The notes under the pieces: generated by a model
The model's input: only the letters and a program-made list of their open reading frames with translations
What the model was told of the DNA's origin: nothing
Databases searched by the model: none
Assembly: GCF_016648105.1 (NCBI RefSeq)
Contig: NZ_JACVVE010000004.1
Coordinates: 124,001-188,000, forward strand
Direction: 5' to 3'
Source of the DNA: Pseudomonas sp. S31
GTDB lineage: Bacteria > Pseudomonadota > Gammaproteobacteria > Pseudomonadales > Pseudomonadaceae
Length of the DNA stretch: 64,000 nt
Made by a program: the position numbers and the translations under genes
Shown: positions 9,299 through 18,981 of the stretch, piece by piece
Layout: every line of letters begins with the position of its first letter
Position numbering within the stretch: position 1 is the stretch's first letter

Positions 9299-10099
9299 TC
9301 AGGGAAACACCGGCGCACGCTTGCCCAAGAAGGCGGCCAGGCCCTCCTGGAAGGCTGAGTGGGCCAACAGTTCGCGTTGGCGATCTGCCTCGTACTGCAA
9401 CTGCTCGTCCAACGAAGAGCGCGTGGCGCTGTCGAGCGACGCCTTGAGTTCGGCAGTGGCGTGGCGCGGCATGGCTGCCAGACGCGCGGCCAGGCTGCGC
9501 GCAACGTCCATCAGCTCGGCATCGGCCACGCAGGCCCAGATCAGCCCCCACTCGGCAGCCTGGCGCGCCGCGATACGGTCGCCCAGCAACAGCATGCCGC
9601 GCGCACGCGCGTCGCCACACAGGCGCGGCAACATCCAGGTCATGCCGAGATCCGGCACGATACCCAGGCGTGGGATGAACGGCATCAGGAACCCGGCCGA
9701 TTCACTTGCCACCACGATGTCGGCGGCCAGCGCCAGGCTGGCCCCGGCACCGGCAGCGATGCCATTGACCGCAGCGATGATGGGCACAGGCGACGCACGC
9801 AGCTCGCGGATCATCGGGTTGGATTGTTCGAGCATGGCGCGGTAAGTGTGCTCGGCCTGGGCCTGGCCGTCGCCCTGGGCAAGGATGTCGGCCAGGTCGG
9901 CCCCGGCGGAAAATGCCCTGCCGGCGCCGGTGATGATCAGCGCGCGGACCTGCTGCTGCGCCTGCAACCGCGCCAGCACGTCGCGCACCTCCGCCTGCAT
10001 GGGGCCGCTGAGGCCATTGAGCTTCTCCGGCAGGTCGAGGGTGAGGATGGCCAACGCGCCCTCGGCCCGGTAGCTGATGTAGCGGTAGCTCTGTGTCAT
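9299..10099 (-). CDS. enoyl-CoA hydratase/isomerase family protein, PaaG-like
   Basis: Crotonase fold, 266 aa. The oxyanion-hole block is FSAGADLADIL and the second loop is VNGIAAGAGASLALAADIVV. Both glutamates of a true hydratase are replaced (S121 and F141 at the aligned positions), while D150 in GIVPDLGMTW matches the catalytic aspartate known from PaaG-type isomerases. It is therefore more likely a double-bond or ring isomerase than a hydratase. ATG 10099 was chosen because the frame upstream is only an extension over the neighbouring gene. Last gene of the 14791 to 9299 operon. Confidence 0.9.
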   Translation of the reverse strand: MTQSYRYISYRAEGALAILTLDLPEKLNGLSGPMQAEVRDVLARLQAQQQVRALIITGAGRAFSAGADLADILAQGDGQAQAEHTYRAMLEQSNPMIRELRASPVPIIAAVNGIAAGAGASLALAADIVVASESAGFLMPFIPRLGIVPDLGMTWMLPRLCGDARARGMLLLGDRIAARQAAEWGLIWACVADAELMDVARSLAARLAAMPRHATAELKASLDSATRSSLDEQLQYEADRQRELLAHSAFQEGLAAFLGKRAPVFP

Positions 10100-10134
10100 C
10101 TGCAGTGTCCTTCGATGGGTAGTCGGGACGACGG

Positions 10135-11406
10135 CTAGCGGGCGCCGTCGTTTTCGTGAAAGCGTCCCTGGCGGCTGGCCAGGTCGCGCAGCAGCGGTGG
10201 CGCCTCGTAGGCTTCGCCCAGGTGGCGATAGCGGGCGCAACGCGCCACGACCTGCGCGGCGCCCAGCTCGTCGGCGTAGCGCAAGGCACCCCCGCGCAGC
10301 GGGGGGAAACCGATGCCCAGCGACAAGGCGCGGTCCAGTTCCATGGCGCTGCCGACGACCGACTCCTGCAGGGCATGCACCGCTTCGATGATCATCGGCA
10401 GCATCAGGCGATCCAGGATCTGCCCGTCTTCCAGGTGCAGCGCTTCGCTGGCCACCTGCTCGCGCAGCAACTGCCTGGCCTGCAGGTTGACCGAACGCTC
10501 CAGGCGCCCATCCTCCCCGCTTCGGTAGCGGTAGAAGCCCGCGCCGCCCTTTTGCCCGAGCAGGCCTGCGTCCAGCAGCACACGAAAGGCATTGCGCGGC
10601 AGGTGTGGCATGCGCTCGGGATAACCGGCGAAGATCAGGTCGCAGGACAGCGTGCCGATGTCCAGGCCCACCACATCCTCCAGATAGGCCGGCCCCATCG
10701 GCCAGCCGAACGCTTCGGCAGCGCGATCGATACGTTCGAAGTCCACGCCATCGGCGAGCAGGCGCAAGAAGGCATGCATGTAGGCCATGAGAATGCGGTT
10801 GACCAGGAACCCCGGCCCGTCGCGCACGACGATGGGGATCTTGCCCATCGCCTGGGCCTGCTTGACGGCCGTCTGAACCGCGTAGTCGCTGGTCTGGCGC
10901 CCGCGGATGACCTCCACCAGCGGCATCAGTGGCGCAGGGTTGAAGAAATGCATGCCGGCAAAGTTGTGCGGGCGCTGCAGGCCCGCAGCCAGGTCGTCGA
11001 TGCGCAGCGAAGAGGTGTTGGACAACAACACCGCATCGGCAGCCACCAGGCCTTCCACCTCGCCCAGCACCTTGTTCTTGATGCCGAGGTTGTCCACCAC
11101 CGCCTCGATCACCACGCTGGCGCATTCGAAGCCCTGGTAGTCCAGCTGGGTACGCAGCACCCCACCCAGCTCGGCGGCCCCCAGGCCAGCGCCATGGCGC
11201 GCGAGCCAGCGTTGCATGTCGTGCTGCGCCTGCATCAGCGCCTGGCCGCGGACGTCCTTCAGGCGTACCGGCAAGCCATGGCTGGCGCAGGTGTAGGCGA
11301 TGCCGGTGCCCATCACCCCAGCACCGACCACGCAGGTTCGCAGCAGCAGGTCTTCGCACGCGGCGAAAGCATCGTCATCACCCGGATCGAGAGGGAAGCT
11401 CGCCAC
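10135..11406 (-). CDS. 3-hydroxyacyl-CoA dehydrogenase
   Basis: NAD-dependent oxidation of an L-3-hydroxyacyl-CoA, 423 aa. The Rossmann motif is CVVGAGVMGTGIAYTCASHG. Substrate/catalytic blocks are LSNTSSLRIDDLA, the His in HFFNPAPLMPLVEVIRG, and GPGFLVNRIL. Two C-terminal helical domains are present, as in the dehydrogenase half of FadB, but there is no crotonase domain. It starts with GTG at 11406, preceded by GAGGG with 6-nt spacing and 9 nt after the stop of the bifunctional enzyme. That neighbour carries the same activity, so the two probably act on different chain lengths or ring-derived intermediates. Confidence 0.92.
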   Translation of the reverse strand: MASFPLDPGDDDAFAACEDLLLRTCVVGAGVMGTGIAYTCASHGLPVRLKDVRGQALMQAQHDMQRWLARHGAGLGAAELGGVLRTQLDYQGFECASVVIEAVVDNLGIKNKVLGEVEGLVAADAVLLSNTSSLRIDDLAAGLQRPHNFAGMHFFNPAPLMPLVEVIRGRQTSDYAVQTAVKQAQAMGKIPIVVRDGPGFLVNRILMAYMHAFLRLLADGVDFERIDRAAEAFGWPMGPAYLEDVVGLDIGTLSCDLIFAGYPERMPHLPRNAFRVLLDAGLLGQKGGAGFYRYRSGEDGRLERSVNLQARQLLREQVASEALHLEDGQILDRLMLPMIIEAVHALQESVVGSAMELDRALSLGIGFPPLRGGALRYADELGAAQVVARCARYRHLGEAYEAPPLLRDLASRQGRFHENDGAR

Positions 11407-11415
11407 GGCCGGCCC

Positions 11416-13575
11416 TCAGCGTACGGCCGAAGCCAGCGCGGGGTGGAAGCGCTCGCCCGCCTCGGCTTTGCGACGCAGCCAGTCAGAGGGGCGGAAGCGT
11501 TCGCCCCAACGCTCGGCCAGGCCGTCACACTGCTCGACGAAGGCTGCCAGGCCTAGGGTGTCGATGTACGACAGCACACCGCCGGTCCAGGTCGGGAAAC
11601 CGATGCCCAGGGTCGAGCCCAGGTCGGCATCGGCCGCGTCGGTGATCACCCCCTCCTCCACGCAGCGCGCGGACTCCAGGGCCTGGATGGTCAGCAGGCG
11701 CAGGCGCACGTCCTCGAGCGCTGGCTGTTGCGACGCTTGCGGCCAGTGCTGCGCAAGGCCCGCCCAGAGCCGCTTGACGCCCGCCTCGGGGTACTCGTAG
11801 AAACCGCCACCGGCGCGCCGGCCAGGGCGCTTGAGCTGGTTGACCATGGTCTTCACCAGGCCAATGGCGGCGCCACGCTGGAAGCGCGGGGCCAAGCCCA
11901 GTTCGATGGCCTGGCGGTTGACCTTCAGTTGCAGCTCCAGCGACACCTCGTCGGCCACCGCCAGCGGCCCCACGGGCATGCCGGCCTGGCGCGCGCCCTG
12001 CTCGATCAGCGCCGGGGCGATGCCGTCCTCGAGCATCAGGAAGCCTTCGTCGACGAAGCTGCCGAATACCCGGCTGGTGAAGAACCCAGGGCTGTCATTG
12101 ACCAGGATCGGCGTCTTGCGCAACTGCCCGACGAAGTCCATGGCGGCGGCCAGGGTCGCGTCGCTGGTGCTGCGACCACGGATGATCTCCACCAGCGGCA
12201 TGCGCTCGACCGGCGAGAAGAAATGCAGGCCGATGAAGTCCGCCGGGCGTGGGAACGATTCGGCCAGCAGGGAAATCGGCAAGGTCGAGGTATTGCTGGC
12301 GAACAGCGCCTGGGCCGGCATCGCCGCCACCGCGCGGGCAGTGACTTCGGCCTTGACCGCCAGGTCCTCGAACACCGCCTCGATGACCAGCTCGACCGCG
12401 CCCAGGTCGGCATAGTCGGCGGTCGGGCATATACGTCCGAGCACGGCCTCGGCCTGGGTCGCCGGCAACTGGCCCCGGCCTACGGCACGCTCGAGGTCGG
12501 CGGCCAACCGCGCATGGGCGGCCTGGGCCTGCTCCAGCGAGGCGTCGAGCAACGTCACGTCGATGCCGGCCTGGGCGGCCACCCGGGCGATGCCGGCGCC
12601 CATCTGCCCGGCGCCGAGCACGCCGATGCGGCTGAAGGCACGGCTGGCGAAGCCTTGCGGCCGGCGCACGAGCTTGTCGGCGGCGGCCTTGTTGATGAAC
12701 TGGGTACGGATCAGGTTGCGCGCCACCGGGCCGGTGAGCAATTGGGCGAAGTAGTTGCGCTCGATGCGCAGGCCGGTGTCGATGTCCACCACCATGCCCT
12801 CGCCGACACAGGAGAGGATCGCCAGCGGTGCCGGGTAATTGCCCCGCGAGGCCACGTGGGCCTGGAGCAGACGCGCAGTCAGCGGGCCGTGGGGGAACGC
12901 CAGGTTGCCCAGGTCTCGCGGTTTCCAGCCCTTGCGGTCCCAGGGCTGGCAGGCGTCCGGGTTGCCCAGTACCCAGGCCTTGGCACGCGCCAGCAACTGG
13001 TCGGGAGCCGCCAGCTCGTCGACCAGCCCGAGCTCCAGCGCACGCTGTGGCCCGACCGGCTTGCCTTCGAGCAGCAGCGGCAGGGCCTGGGCCACGCCGA
13101 TCAGGCGCGGCAGGCGCTGGGTGCCGCCACCGCCGGGCAGCAGGCCGACGCTGACCTCCGGCAGGCCGAGCTGGGCGTCGGGGTTTTCGCTGAGCACACG
13201 GTAGTGGGTGCCCAGCGCCAGCTCCAGGCCACCGCCCAGGGCCAGGCCGCCGATGGCGGTGGCCACCGGCTTGCCCAAGGTCTCGATGCGCCGGGTGAGG
13301 TTCTGCAGGTAGGCGCTCTGTTCGCGCGCCTCGACCTTGCTGGTACCGCGGTCAAAGGCTTCGACCAGGGCCATGAGGTCGGCGCCGGCGATGAAGCCAC
13401 GGGCCTTGGCCGAGTAGAGCACTGCGCCCTTGACCGCATCATCGCCGCCCAGGCGTGTGAACAGTTGGTCCAGCTCCTGTTGCAACTGCGGGGTGAGGAT
13501 GTTCAGGCTGCGCCCAGGTACGTCGATGCCGATCAGGGCCACGCCGTCTTCGATGTTGTACTTGATGGTTTGCAT
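11416..13575 (-). CDS. bifunctional enoyl-CoA hydratase / 3-hydroxyacyl-CoA dehydrogenase (FadB/FadJ-like)
   Basis: Multifunctional beta-oxidation protein, 719 aa. The N-terminal crotonase domain (about 1-190) has FIAGADL, both catalytic glutamates E118 (GGGLELA) and E140 ([20 protein letters not shown]). The dehydrogenase domain starts near residue 315 with [20 protein letters not shown], followed by [26 protein letters not shown] and DSPGFFTSR. Start ATG 13575 follows TTGAGGCAGTGGAC. It sits 10 nt after the thiolase gene, as in fadBA-type units, although here the thiolase comes first. Confidence 0.94.
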   Translation of the reverse strand: MQTIKYNIEDGVALIGIDVPGRSLNILTPQLQQELDQLFTRLGGDDAVKGAVLYSAKARGFIAGADLMALVEAFDRGTSKVEAREQSAYLQNLTRRIETLGKPVATAIGGLALGGGLELALGTHYRVLSENPDAQLGLPEVSVGLLPGGGGTQRLPRLIGVAQALPLLLEGKPVGPQRALELGLVDELAAPDQLLARAKAWVLGNPDACQPWDRKGWKPRDLGNLAFPHGPLTARLLQAHVASRGNYPAPLAILSCVGEGMVVDIDTGLRIERNYFAQLLTGPVARNLIRTQFINKAAADKLVRRPQGFASRAFSRIGVLGAGQMGAGIARVAAQAGIDVTLLDASLEQAQAAHARLAADLERAVGRGQLPATQAEAVLGRICPTADYADLGAVELVIEAVFEDLAVKAEVTARAVAAMPAQALFASNTSTLPISLLAESFPRPADFIGLHFFSPVERMPLVEIIRGRSTSDATLAAAMDFVGQLRKTPILVNDSPGFFTSRVFGSFVDEGFLMLEDGIAPALIEQGARQAGMPVGPLAVADEVSLELQLKVNRQAIELGLAPRFQRGAAIGLVKTMVNQLKRPGRRAGGGFYEYPEAGVKRLWAGLAQHWPQASQQPALEDVRLRLLTIQALESARCVEEGVITDAADADLGSTLGIGFPTWTGGVLSYIDTLGLAAFVEQCDGLAERWGERFRPSDWLRRKAEAGERFHPALASAVR

Positions 13576-13585
13576 GTCCACTGCC

Positions 13586-14791
13586 TCAAATGCGCTCGAT
13601 GACGGTTGCCGTGGCCATGCCAGCGGCCGCACACAGGGTGATGAGCGCGCGCTTGCCGCCACGGCGCTCCAGTTCGTCGAGGGCCGTGCCCACCAGCATG
13701 GCGCCGGTCGCGCCCAGCGGATGCCCCATGGCGATCGAACCGCCATTGACGTTGATCCGCTCGTGATCGACGCCGGTTTCGCGCATGAAGCGCAGCACTA
13801 CCGAGGCGAAGGCCTCGTTCACCTCGAACAGGTCGATGTCGTCGAAGCCCAGGCCCAGGCGTTGCAGCAGCTTGGCGCTGCACGGCGCAGGGCCGGTGAG
13901 CATGATGGTCGGCTCGCTGCCGATGGACTGGTAGCCCAGCACCCGGCCGCGCGGCTGCAGGCCATTGCGCAGGCCGAACGCGCGGCTGCCGATCAGCACC
14001 GCGCTGGCGCCATCGACGATGCCCGACGAGTTGCCACCGGTGTGCACGTGCTCGATGCGCTCCACCTGCGGGTAGCGCTGCTGGGCCAGGGCGTCGTAGC
14101 CCGATTCACCCATGGCGGCGAAGGCCGGCTTGAGCCGGGCCAGGTCTTCCGGGCGGGTCGCGGGGCGCATGTACTCGTCATGGGCCAGCAGCACTTCGCC
14201 GATGACATCGCGAACCGGCACCACGGATCTGGCGAAGTAGCCCTGGTTCCAGGCATGCGCGGCGCGGCGCTGGCTTTCCACCGCGAAGGCATCGATCTGC
14301 TCGCGGCTGTAGCCGTCGAGCGTCGCGATCAGGTCCGCACCGATACCTTGCGGGGTGTAGTAGGCCTTCCAGTTGGTCTGCGGGTCGGCGTACCAGGGGC
14401 CGCCGTCACCGCCCATCGGCGTGCGCGACATGGACTCCACGCCGCCGGCGACGATCGCCTCGGCCTGGCCGCTGGCAACCAACGCCGCGCCCAGGTTGAC
14501 CGCCTCCAGGGCGGAGGCGCAGAAGCGATTGATCTGCTGGCCCGGTACCGCTTCGGCATAGTCGGCGACGATGGCGGCCAGGCGGCCGAGGTTGGCCCCT
14601 TGCTCGCCGATCGGCGCGACGCAGCCGAGGATGACGTCATTGACCCGGGCGGTATCCAGGTGGTTGCGCTCGCGCAGCGCCATCAGCGTTTGCGCGGCGA
14701 GCTGCACGGGGGTGATCTGGGCCAGGGATCCATCCATCCGCCCCTTGCCACGGGGCGTGCGGACGTGGTCGTAGAGGTATGCGTCTGTCAC
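13586..14791 (-). CDS. acetyl-CoA acyltransferase (thiolase) with full catalytic set
   Basis: Thiolase, 401 aa, ending each beta-oxidation cycle. The nucleophilic cysteine is C91 ([12 protein letters not shown]), the histidine is H357 ([15 protein letters not shown]) and the second cysteine is C387 ([16 protein letters not shown]). A GTG start at 14791 is inferred: GGAG lies 7 nt before it, and the family N terminus ([16 protein letters not shown]) begins there; the frame is open 123 nt further upstream without homologous-looking sequence. First gene of the minus-strand operon ending at 9299. Divergent from the second Rieske gene. Confidence 0.94.
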   Translation of the reverse strand: MTDAYLYDHVRTPRGKGRMDGSLAQITPVQLAAQTLMALRERNHLDTARVNDVILGCVAPIGEQGANLGRLAAIVADYAEAVPGQQINRFCASALEAVNLGAALVASGQAEAIVAGGVESMSRTPMGGDGGPWYADPQTNWKAYYTPQGIGADLIATLDGYSREQIDAFAVESQRRAAHAWNQGYFARSVVPVRDVIGEVLLAHDEYMRPATRPEDLARLKPAFAAMGESGYDALAQQRYPQVERIEHVHTGGNSSGIVDGASAVLIGSRAFGLRNGLQPRGRVLGYQSIGSEPTIMLTGPAPCSAKLLQRLGLGFDDIDLFEVNEAFASVVLRFMRETGVDHERINVNGGSIAMGHPLGATGAMLVGTALDELERRGGKRALITLCAAAGMATATVIERI

Positions 14792-14962
14792 CGGCGACTC
14801 CAATCCAGTAGGTAAGTGAGCCTCGCAAGAGAGGCGGACGGCTCGCATGCTAGCGTCGCCTGCCCGCCCCGCCTTCGTCGCTTCCGACGATTGTGGGTGC
14901 TTGCCTCGACGCAACCGCTCATGCGCCGAGCGGTAGCTTGCAAATGGATCTGCCGGGCCATA

Positions 14963-14981
14963 ATCTAACGACGTTAGTTAA
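14963..14981 (+). promoter_or_regulatory. operator-like element 2, between thiolase operon and second Rieske gene
   Basis: Sequence ATCTAACGACGTTAGTTAA contains the palindrome CTAACG-A-CGTTAG (14965-14977). It lies 41 nt before the Rieske ATG at 15022 and 172 nt before the thiolase GTG at 14791, within the divergent intergenic region. It matches the elements at 9259, 27061 and 27158. Its closeness to the Rieske gene suggests control of that promoter. Confidence 0.65.
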
Positions 14982-15021
14982 AAACGCGACCGACCAGAAC
15001 AACAATCACAAGGAACCCGCG

Positions 15022-16191
15022 ATGAGTACCGAAACCCCGATTCGCTACCAGCGCCTGAGCGACTTGACCGCCAGCCAGATCGAGGCCATCCGCGCCATTC
15101 CCGCCCACGACGAAGCCGACTGCGAAGCCATCCGCGCCACGCGCCCGGTGGCCATGTTCCTCGACGAGGCGGTTTTCCAACGCGAGCAGGCGCGTGTGTT
15201 CCGTCGCCTGCCGGTGGCCATCACGCCTTCGGCCATGGTGCCTGACACCGGCAGCCTGCTGCCCCACGACGCCTACGGCGTGCCACTGATCGTGTCCCGC
15301 GACCAGCACGGCAAGGTGCATGTGTTCATCAACGCCTGCATGCACAAGGGCTCGACCCTGGTGCCAGGCTGCGAGGTGCAGAAAGGCGCGCGGATCACCT
15401 GCCCCTACCATGCCTGGTCGTGGCGCCTGGACGGCAGCCTGGCGGGCGTAGCACGCGGCGAGACCTTCGACTGCCTGGACAAGCACAAACGCAACCTGGT
15501 GGAACTGCCCAGCAAGGAAGCTGGCGGCATCGTCTGGGCCATTCTCGATCGCCACGCGCAAGCGGATTTCAGCCTGCTCGACGACGCCATCGTGGCCGAC
15601 CTCGACGCCCTGCAGTTGGGCCAGCAGTACCTCTATGGCCACAAGCAGTTCGACCTCGACGCCAACTGGAAGCAGGTCATCGAACCTTTCCTCGAGGGCT
15701 ATCACGTACAACGCCTGCATGCCAACTCCGTGGGCCCGCTGTTCGCCGACGTGCCCACCGTGGTCAGCCGCCTGGGCGATCACATCCGCCAGGTGTCGGG
15801 CAAGGTCGAGTTCGCCCCCGATGGCCTGGAGAACGAGAAGAACATCCACAAGACCATCACCCACGCCTACCTGCTGTTCCCCAACACCGTGATCATCACC
15901 AGCCCGTACTACATGAGCGTGATGATCGTGATCCCCACGTCGGCCGGAAAGACCCGGGTGATGTACCACATGCTGACCCTGAACCGGCCAGACAACCCCA
16001 AATCCGAAGCGCTGTACAAGACCTCCTACGAGACCGTGCTCGGCGTCTTCGGCAACGAGGACTTCGTCGCCGCCGAGTATTGCTACAAGGGGCTCGGCAC
16101 GGGGGTACTGGATGACATCGAAGTGGTCTACTCGGGCCTCGAGCAGTGCATCCTGATGCAGTACGAGACCTTGGAAAAACACATGAACTGA
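15022..16191 (+). CDS. Rieske non-heme iron oxygenase, alpha subunit (second copy)
   Basis: Aromatic-ring-hydroxylating-dioxygenase-type catalytic subunit, 389 aa. Rieske ligands are C106, H108, C127 and H130 (CMHKG...CPYHAW). The catalytic iron site is in FLEGYHVQRLH (H228, H233), the order typical of dioxygenase alpha subunits; NEDFVAAE probably gives the acidic ligand. ATG 15022 follows AAGGAACCCGCG. It is only distantly similar to the copy at 2.1-3.3 kb and is transcribed alone, divergent from the thiolase operon, followed 54 nt later by a LuxR-type regulator. No beta subunit or dedicated reductase is adjacent. Confidence 0.93.
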   Translation: MSTETPIRYQRLSDLTASQIEAIRAIPAHDEADCEAIRATRPVAMFLDEAVFQREQARVFRRLPVAITPSAMVPDTGSLLPHDAYGVPLIVSRDQHGKVHVFINACMHKGSTLVPGCEVQKGARITCPYHAWSWRLDGSLAGVARGETFDCLDKHKRNLVELPSKEAGGIVWAILDRHAQADFSLLDDAIVADLDALQLGQQYLYGHKQFDLDANWKQVIEPFLEGYHVQRLHANSVGPLFADVPTVVSRLGDHIRQVSGKVEFAPDGLENEKNIHKTITHAYLLFPNTVIITSPYYMSVMIVIPTSAGKTRVMYHMLTLNRPDNPKSEALYKTSYETVLGVFGNEDFVAAEYCYKGLGTGVLDDIEVVYSGLEQCILMQYETLEKHMN

Positions 16192-16245
16192 CGGCCAGGC
16201 GCGGCGTACCGTGCGCCGCCCCCCAGTACCGGGCAAGGAGGGACA

Positions 16246-18915
16246 ATGACCAACAACAAGACCTCTGCCAGCCGCTCCCTGCGGTCGGATGTAACCAGCC
16301 TGGCGGGCTTTCGCGCGCGCCAGGCGAACGAGCAGCCCCACCTGCTGCCCCGCGAGCAACTGCTGGAGCGCTTCAACCAGGCCAGCCGTGCGCTGACCCT
16401 GGTGCATGCGCCGATGGGCTATGGCAAGACCACCCTGCTGCGACAGTTCCTGGCGGCACGCCAGGCACGCCGCGCATGCCACTGGCTGACGCTGTCGGAA
16501 CATGACAACGATATCGATCACTTCGCCGGGCGCCTGGAGCAGGTGTTCGCCCGCAGTACCCCGCAGGACGCCCGCCACAGTGCCTTCGAGCGCCTGGAGA
16601 GCGTACTGCTGGGCACGCCGTTCTGCCTGTTCCTGGACGAGTTCGAGTGCATCGTCAACGAAGGCGTACTCAGCTTCATGCGCGAACTGCTCAAGCGCCT
16701 GGGCAGCGGCAGCGAGATCATTCTCGGCTCGCGCAGCATCCCGGCGATCGGCGTGCCACGCCTGCGCGCCAAGGGCGCGGTGCTGGAAATCACCGCCCAC
16801 CAACTGAGCTTCACCCCGGACGAGATCCGCCGCCTGCTGCAAACCCGCGCCGGGCATACCCTGAGCGACCAGCAACTGGCATTGCTGCATCGGCGCAGTG
16901 GTGGCTGGGCGGCGTTCATCGGGCTGTTCGGCAGCAGTTTCGACGGCCCCTTGAGCGATGAAGCGCTGCACCTGCGAATGGGTGCCGGGGGCGCCTCCAT
17001 GGGCAATTTGATTTCGCGCCACGTGCTGGAGGGTCTGGCGACCGACACCCGGCAGTTCATCGGCGACTCGAGCATCCTCGGCGAATTCGAGGTCGACCTC
17101 TGCGACCATGCCCTCGGTCGCCACGACAGCCGCGAACGCATCGCCGGCCTGGAACGCCAGCAGCTGTTCATCAGCCGGGTCGACCCGCTGCGCGAGCGCT
17201 ACCGCTACCACAGCCTGTTCGCCGACATCCTGCAGCGCGGCATCAGCACCGAGCGACGGCGTGAGATCCACCGCCGCGCCGGCCAGTGGTACGTGCTGCG
17301 CGGCCAGCCGGTGGCAGCGGTGAACCATCTGCTGCAGGCCGATTGCGTCGACCAGGCCATACGCGTGATCGAGCAGATCTCCCAGGACCTGCTCGCCCAG
17401 GGCCGCTCGCGCCTGCTGCTGCGCTGGTTCGACCAGTTGCCGGCCGAGCGCGTGCGCAACCACCAGGCACTGACCTTGACCTTGAGCTGGGCCCTGGGCC
17501 TGAGCCGACGCCATGCCGAGATGCAACAGCAGCTGGGTGCCCTGGCCGAGGAGGCCAGCCTGCTTCCCGGCCAGCAACGCGAGTGCCAGGCGATTCGCGC
17601 CGTGAGCCTGGCGATGATCGACCGTACCCACGAAAGCCTGGCGCTGCTGCAGCAGGAGCCCGACCTGCGGGAAGAGGCGTACCCGTTGCATCAACAGGTC
17701 ATGCTGCACATCGTCATCTACGGCCTGATCGCCCGCAACGACTTCGCCGCCGCCCACCAGGCGCTGGCGCGCTCCTTGGACAGCGGCCAGGACCGCCGCG
17801 AGTCTTTCACGCGGGTCATGGCCAACAGCTTCAGCGCCGCCATCGACCTGATCCAGGGGCGGCTGAGCACGGCACTCGGCCAACTGGCCAGCGCCCCGGC
17901 CGCTGGCGCATCGGCGCACCTGCTGTACCGCCACGGCAGCCGCAGCCTCAACGACGTGACCCTGGCCATCGCCCTGTACGAACGCAACGAACTGGACCGC
18001 TGCCAGCAGCTGTTGAGCGAGCTGCTGCCACTGGTTGCCGAGAACGGCACGCCCGACCAACTGGTCTACGCGCACCTGCTGATGGCGCGTATCCATGCAC
18101 TGCGCCAGGAACCCAACCTGGCCAACGAGTATCTGGACGAACTCGATGCGCTGAGCTGCGTCCACGACATCCCGCGACTGAGCAGCAGTGCCTGGCTGGG
18201 GCGTGCCTGGATGGCCTGGAAGCATGGCGACCTGGCCGGCGCCAACTACGCCTATCGACGGGCGACCGCGCAGATGGGCCAGCCCGGCGCGGGCCTGCTG
18301 GTGGTCTACCAACACGAGTCGGACTGGCCGGCCATGATGCAACTGCGCCTGGCGGTGGAAGGCAAGGTCACCACCGCCACCCTCGACGAGCTGAAGAAAG
18401 CCATCGCCACGGCCCGCCAGGAGGGGCGTGTGCGGCGCTCGCTGGAGCTGCACATCCTGCTGGCCCGGGCGCACCTGAACCTGGGGCACAAGGACGACCA
18501 GGCCCTGGAGCTGCTGGCCGCGCCCCTGCGCCACGCCATCAACCAGGGCTATACCCGCCTGTTCCTCGACGAAGGGCCGGACATCTGCCGCCTGGCCCTG
18601 CGCTGGTGCGAGACCAACCGCGCCCTGCTGCGCAACGACAGCGGCCAGGACCCCTTGCTCGAGCACTTCATGCTCGCCCTTGGCCAGGCCCTGGCCGAGG
18701 ATGCGCGCCAGCCCCAGGACAACATCCTGCTGTCGCCGCGCGAGATCGAAGTGTTGCGGCTGCTGGAAACCGGCATGCGCAACACCGAGATGGCCGAGAA
18801 GCTGTTCGTTTCGGAGACCACGGTACGCACCCACCTGCGCAGTATCAACGCCAAGCTGGGGGCACGCAGCAGGACCGAGGCGGTTTCGTTGGCGCGGCAC
18901 ATGCATTTGATTTGA
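16246..18915 (+). CDS. LuxR-family ATP-dependent activator (MalT/AlkS type), second copy
   Basis: Signal-transduction ATPase of 889 aa. P-loop is VHAPMGYGKTTLLRQFL and Walker B FCLFLDEFECIV. After the long helical sensor region the C-terminal HTH reads LSPREIEVLRLLETGMRNTEMAEKLF...TVRTHLR. ATG 16246 follows GCAAGGAGGGACA, a strong ribosome-binding site. The HTH is nearly the same as that of the regulator at 6.7-9.2 kb, while the ATPase and sensor regions differ, pointing to paralogues with similar DNA targets but possibly different inducers. Probably cotranscribed with the Rieske gene upstream. Confidence 0.92.
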   Translation: MTNNKTSASRSLRSDVTSLAGFRARQANEQPHLLPREQLLERFNQASRALTLVHAPMGYGKTTLLRQFLAARQARRACHWLTLSEHDNDIDHFAGRLEQVFARSTPQDARHSAFERLESVLLGTPFCLFLDEFECIVNEGVLSFMRELLKRLGSGSEIILGSRSIPAIGVPRLRAKGAVLEITAHQLSFTPDEIRRLLQTRAGHTLSDQQLALLHRRSGGWAAFIGLFGSSFDGPLSDEALHLRMGAGGASMGNLISRHVLEGLATDTRQFIGDSSILGEFEVDLCDHALGRHDSRERIAGLERQQLFISRVDPLRERYRYHSLFADILQRGISTERRREIHRRAGQWYVLRGQPVAAVNHLLQADCVDQAIRVIEQISQDLLAQGRSRLLLRWFDQLPAERVRNHQALTLTLSWALGLSRRHAEMQQQLGALAEEASLLPGQQRECQAIRAVSLAMIDRTHESLALLQQEPDLREEAYPLHQQVMLHIVIYGLIARNDFAAAHQALARSLDSGQDRRESFTRVMANSFSAAIDLIQGRLSTALGQLASAPAAGASAHLLYRHGSRSLNDVTLAIALYERNELDRCQQLLSELLPLVAENGTPDQLVYAHLLMARIHALRQEPNLANEYLDELDALSCVHDIPRLSSSAWLGRAWMAWKHGDLAGANYAYRRATAQMGQPGAGLLVVYQHESDWPAMMQLRLAVEGKVTTATLDELKKAIATARQEGRVRRSLELHILLARAHLNLGHKDDQALELLAAPLRHAINQGYTRLFLDEGPDICRLALRWCETNRALLRNDSGQDPLLEHFMLALGQALAEDARQPQDNILLSPREIEVLRLLETGMRNTEMAEKLFVSETTVRTHLRSINAKLGARSRTEAVSLARHMHLI

Positions 18916-18925
18916 GGCAGAACGC

Positions 18926-18957
18926 AAAAAAGGGGCGCTGTACTCGGCAGCGCCCCA
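18926..18957. terminator. Rho-independent terminator between convergent genes
   Basis: Perfect 9-bp stem GGGGCGCTG / CAGCGCCCC (18932-18940 and 18948-18956) with a 7-nt loop. On the minus strand the stem is followed by TTTTTTGCG, so it is a strong terminator for the 26972 to 18982 operon. Confidence 0.85.
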
Positions 18958-18981
18958 GGTTCTACCCTCTGGCAACGGGCC

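Noticed and set aside
10100..11359. N-terminal extension of the PaaG-like frame to 686 codons
   Set aside because: The extension is the out-of-frame shadow of the 3-hydroxyacyl-CoA dehydrogenase; the family N terminus begins at 10099.
11728..13602. 624-codon plus-strand open frame
   Set aside because: Antisense shadow of the FadB-like gene, with no ribosome-binding site.
13576..13746. N-terminal extension of the FadB-like gene
   Set aside because: Overlaps the end of the thiolase gene in another frame; the crotonase domain and ribosome-binding site fit ATG 13575.
14974..18975. 1333-codon open frame on the minus strand
   Set aside because: It is antisense to the second Rieske gene and the second LuxR-type gene, both with clear motifs and ribosome-binding sites; long antisense frames are common in high-GC coding DNA.
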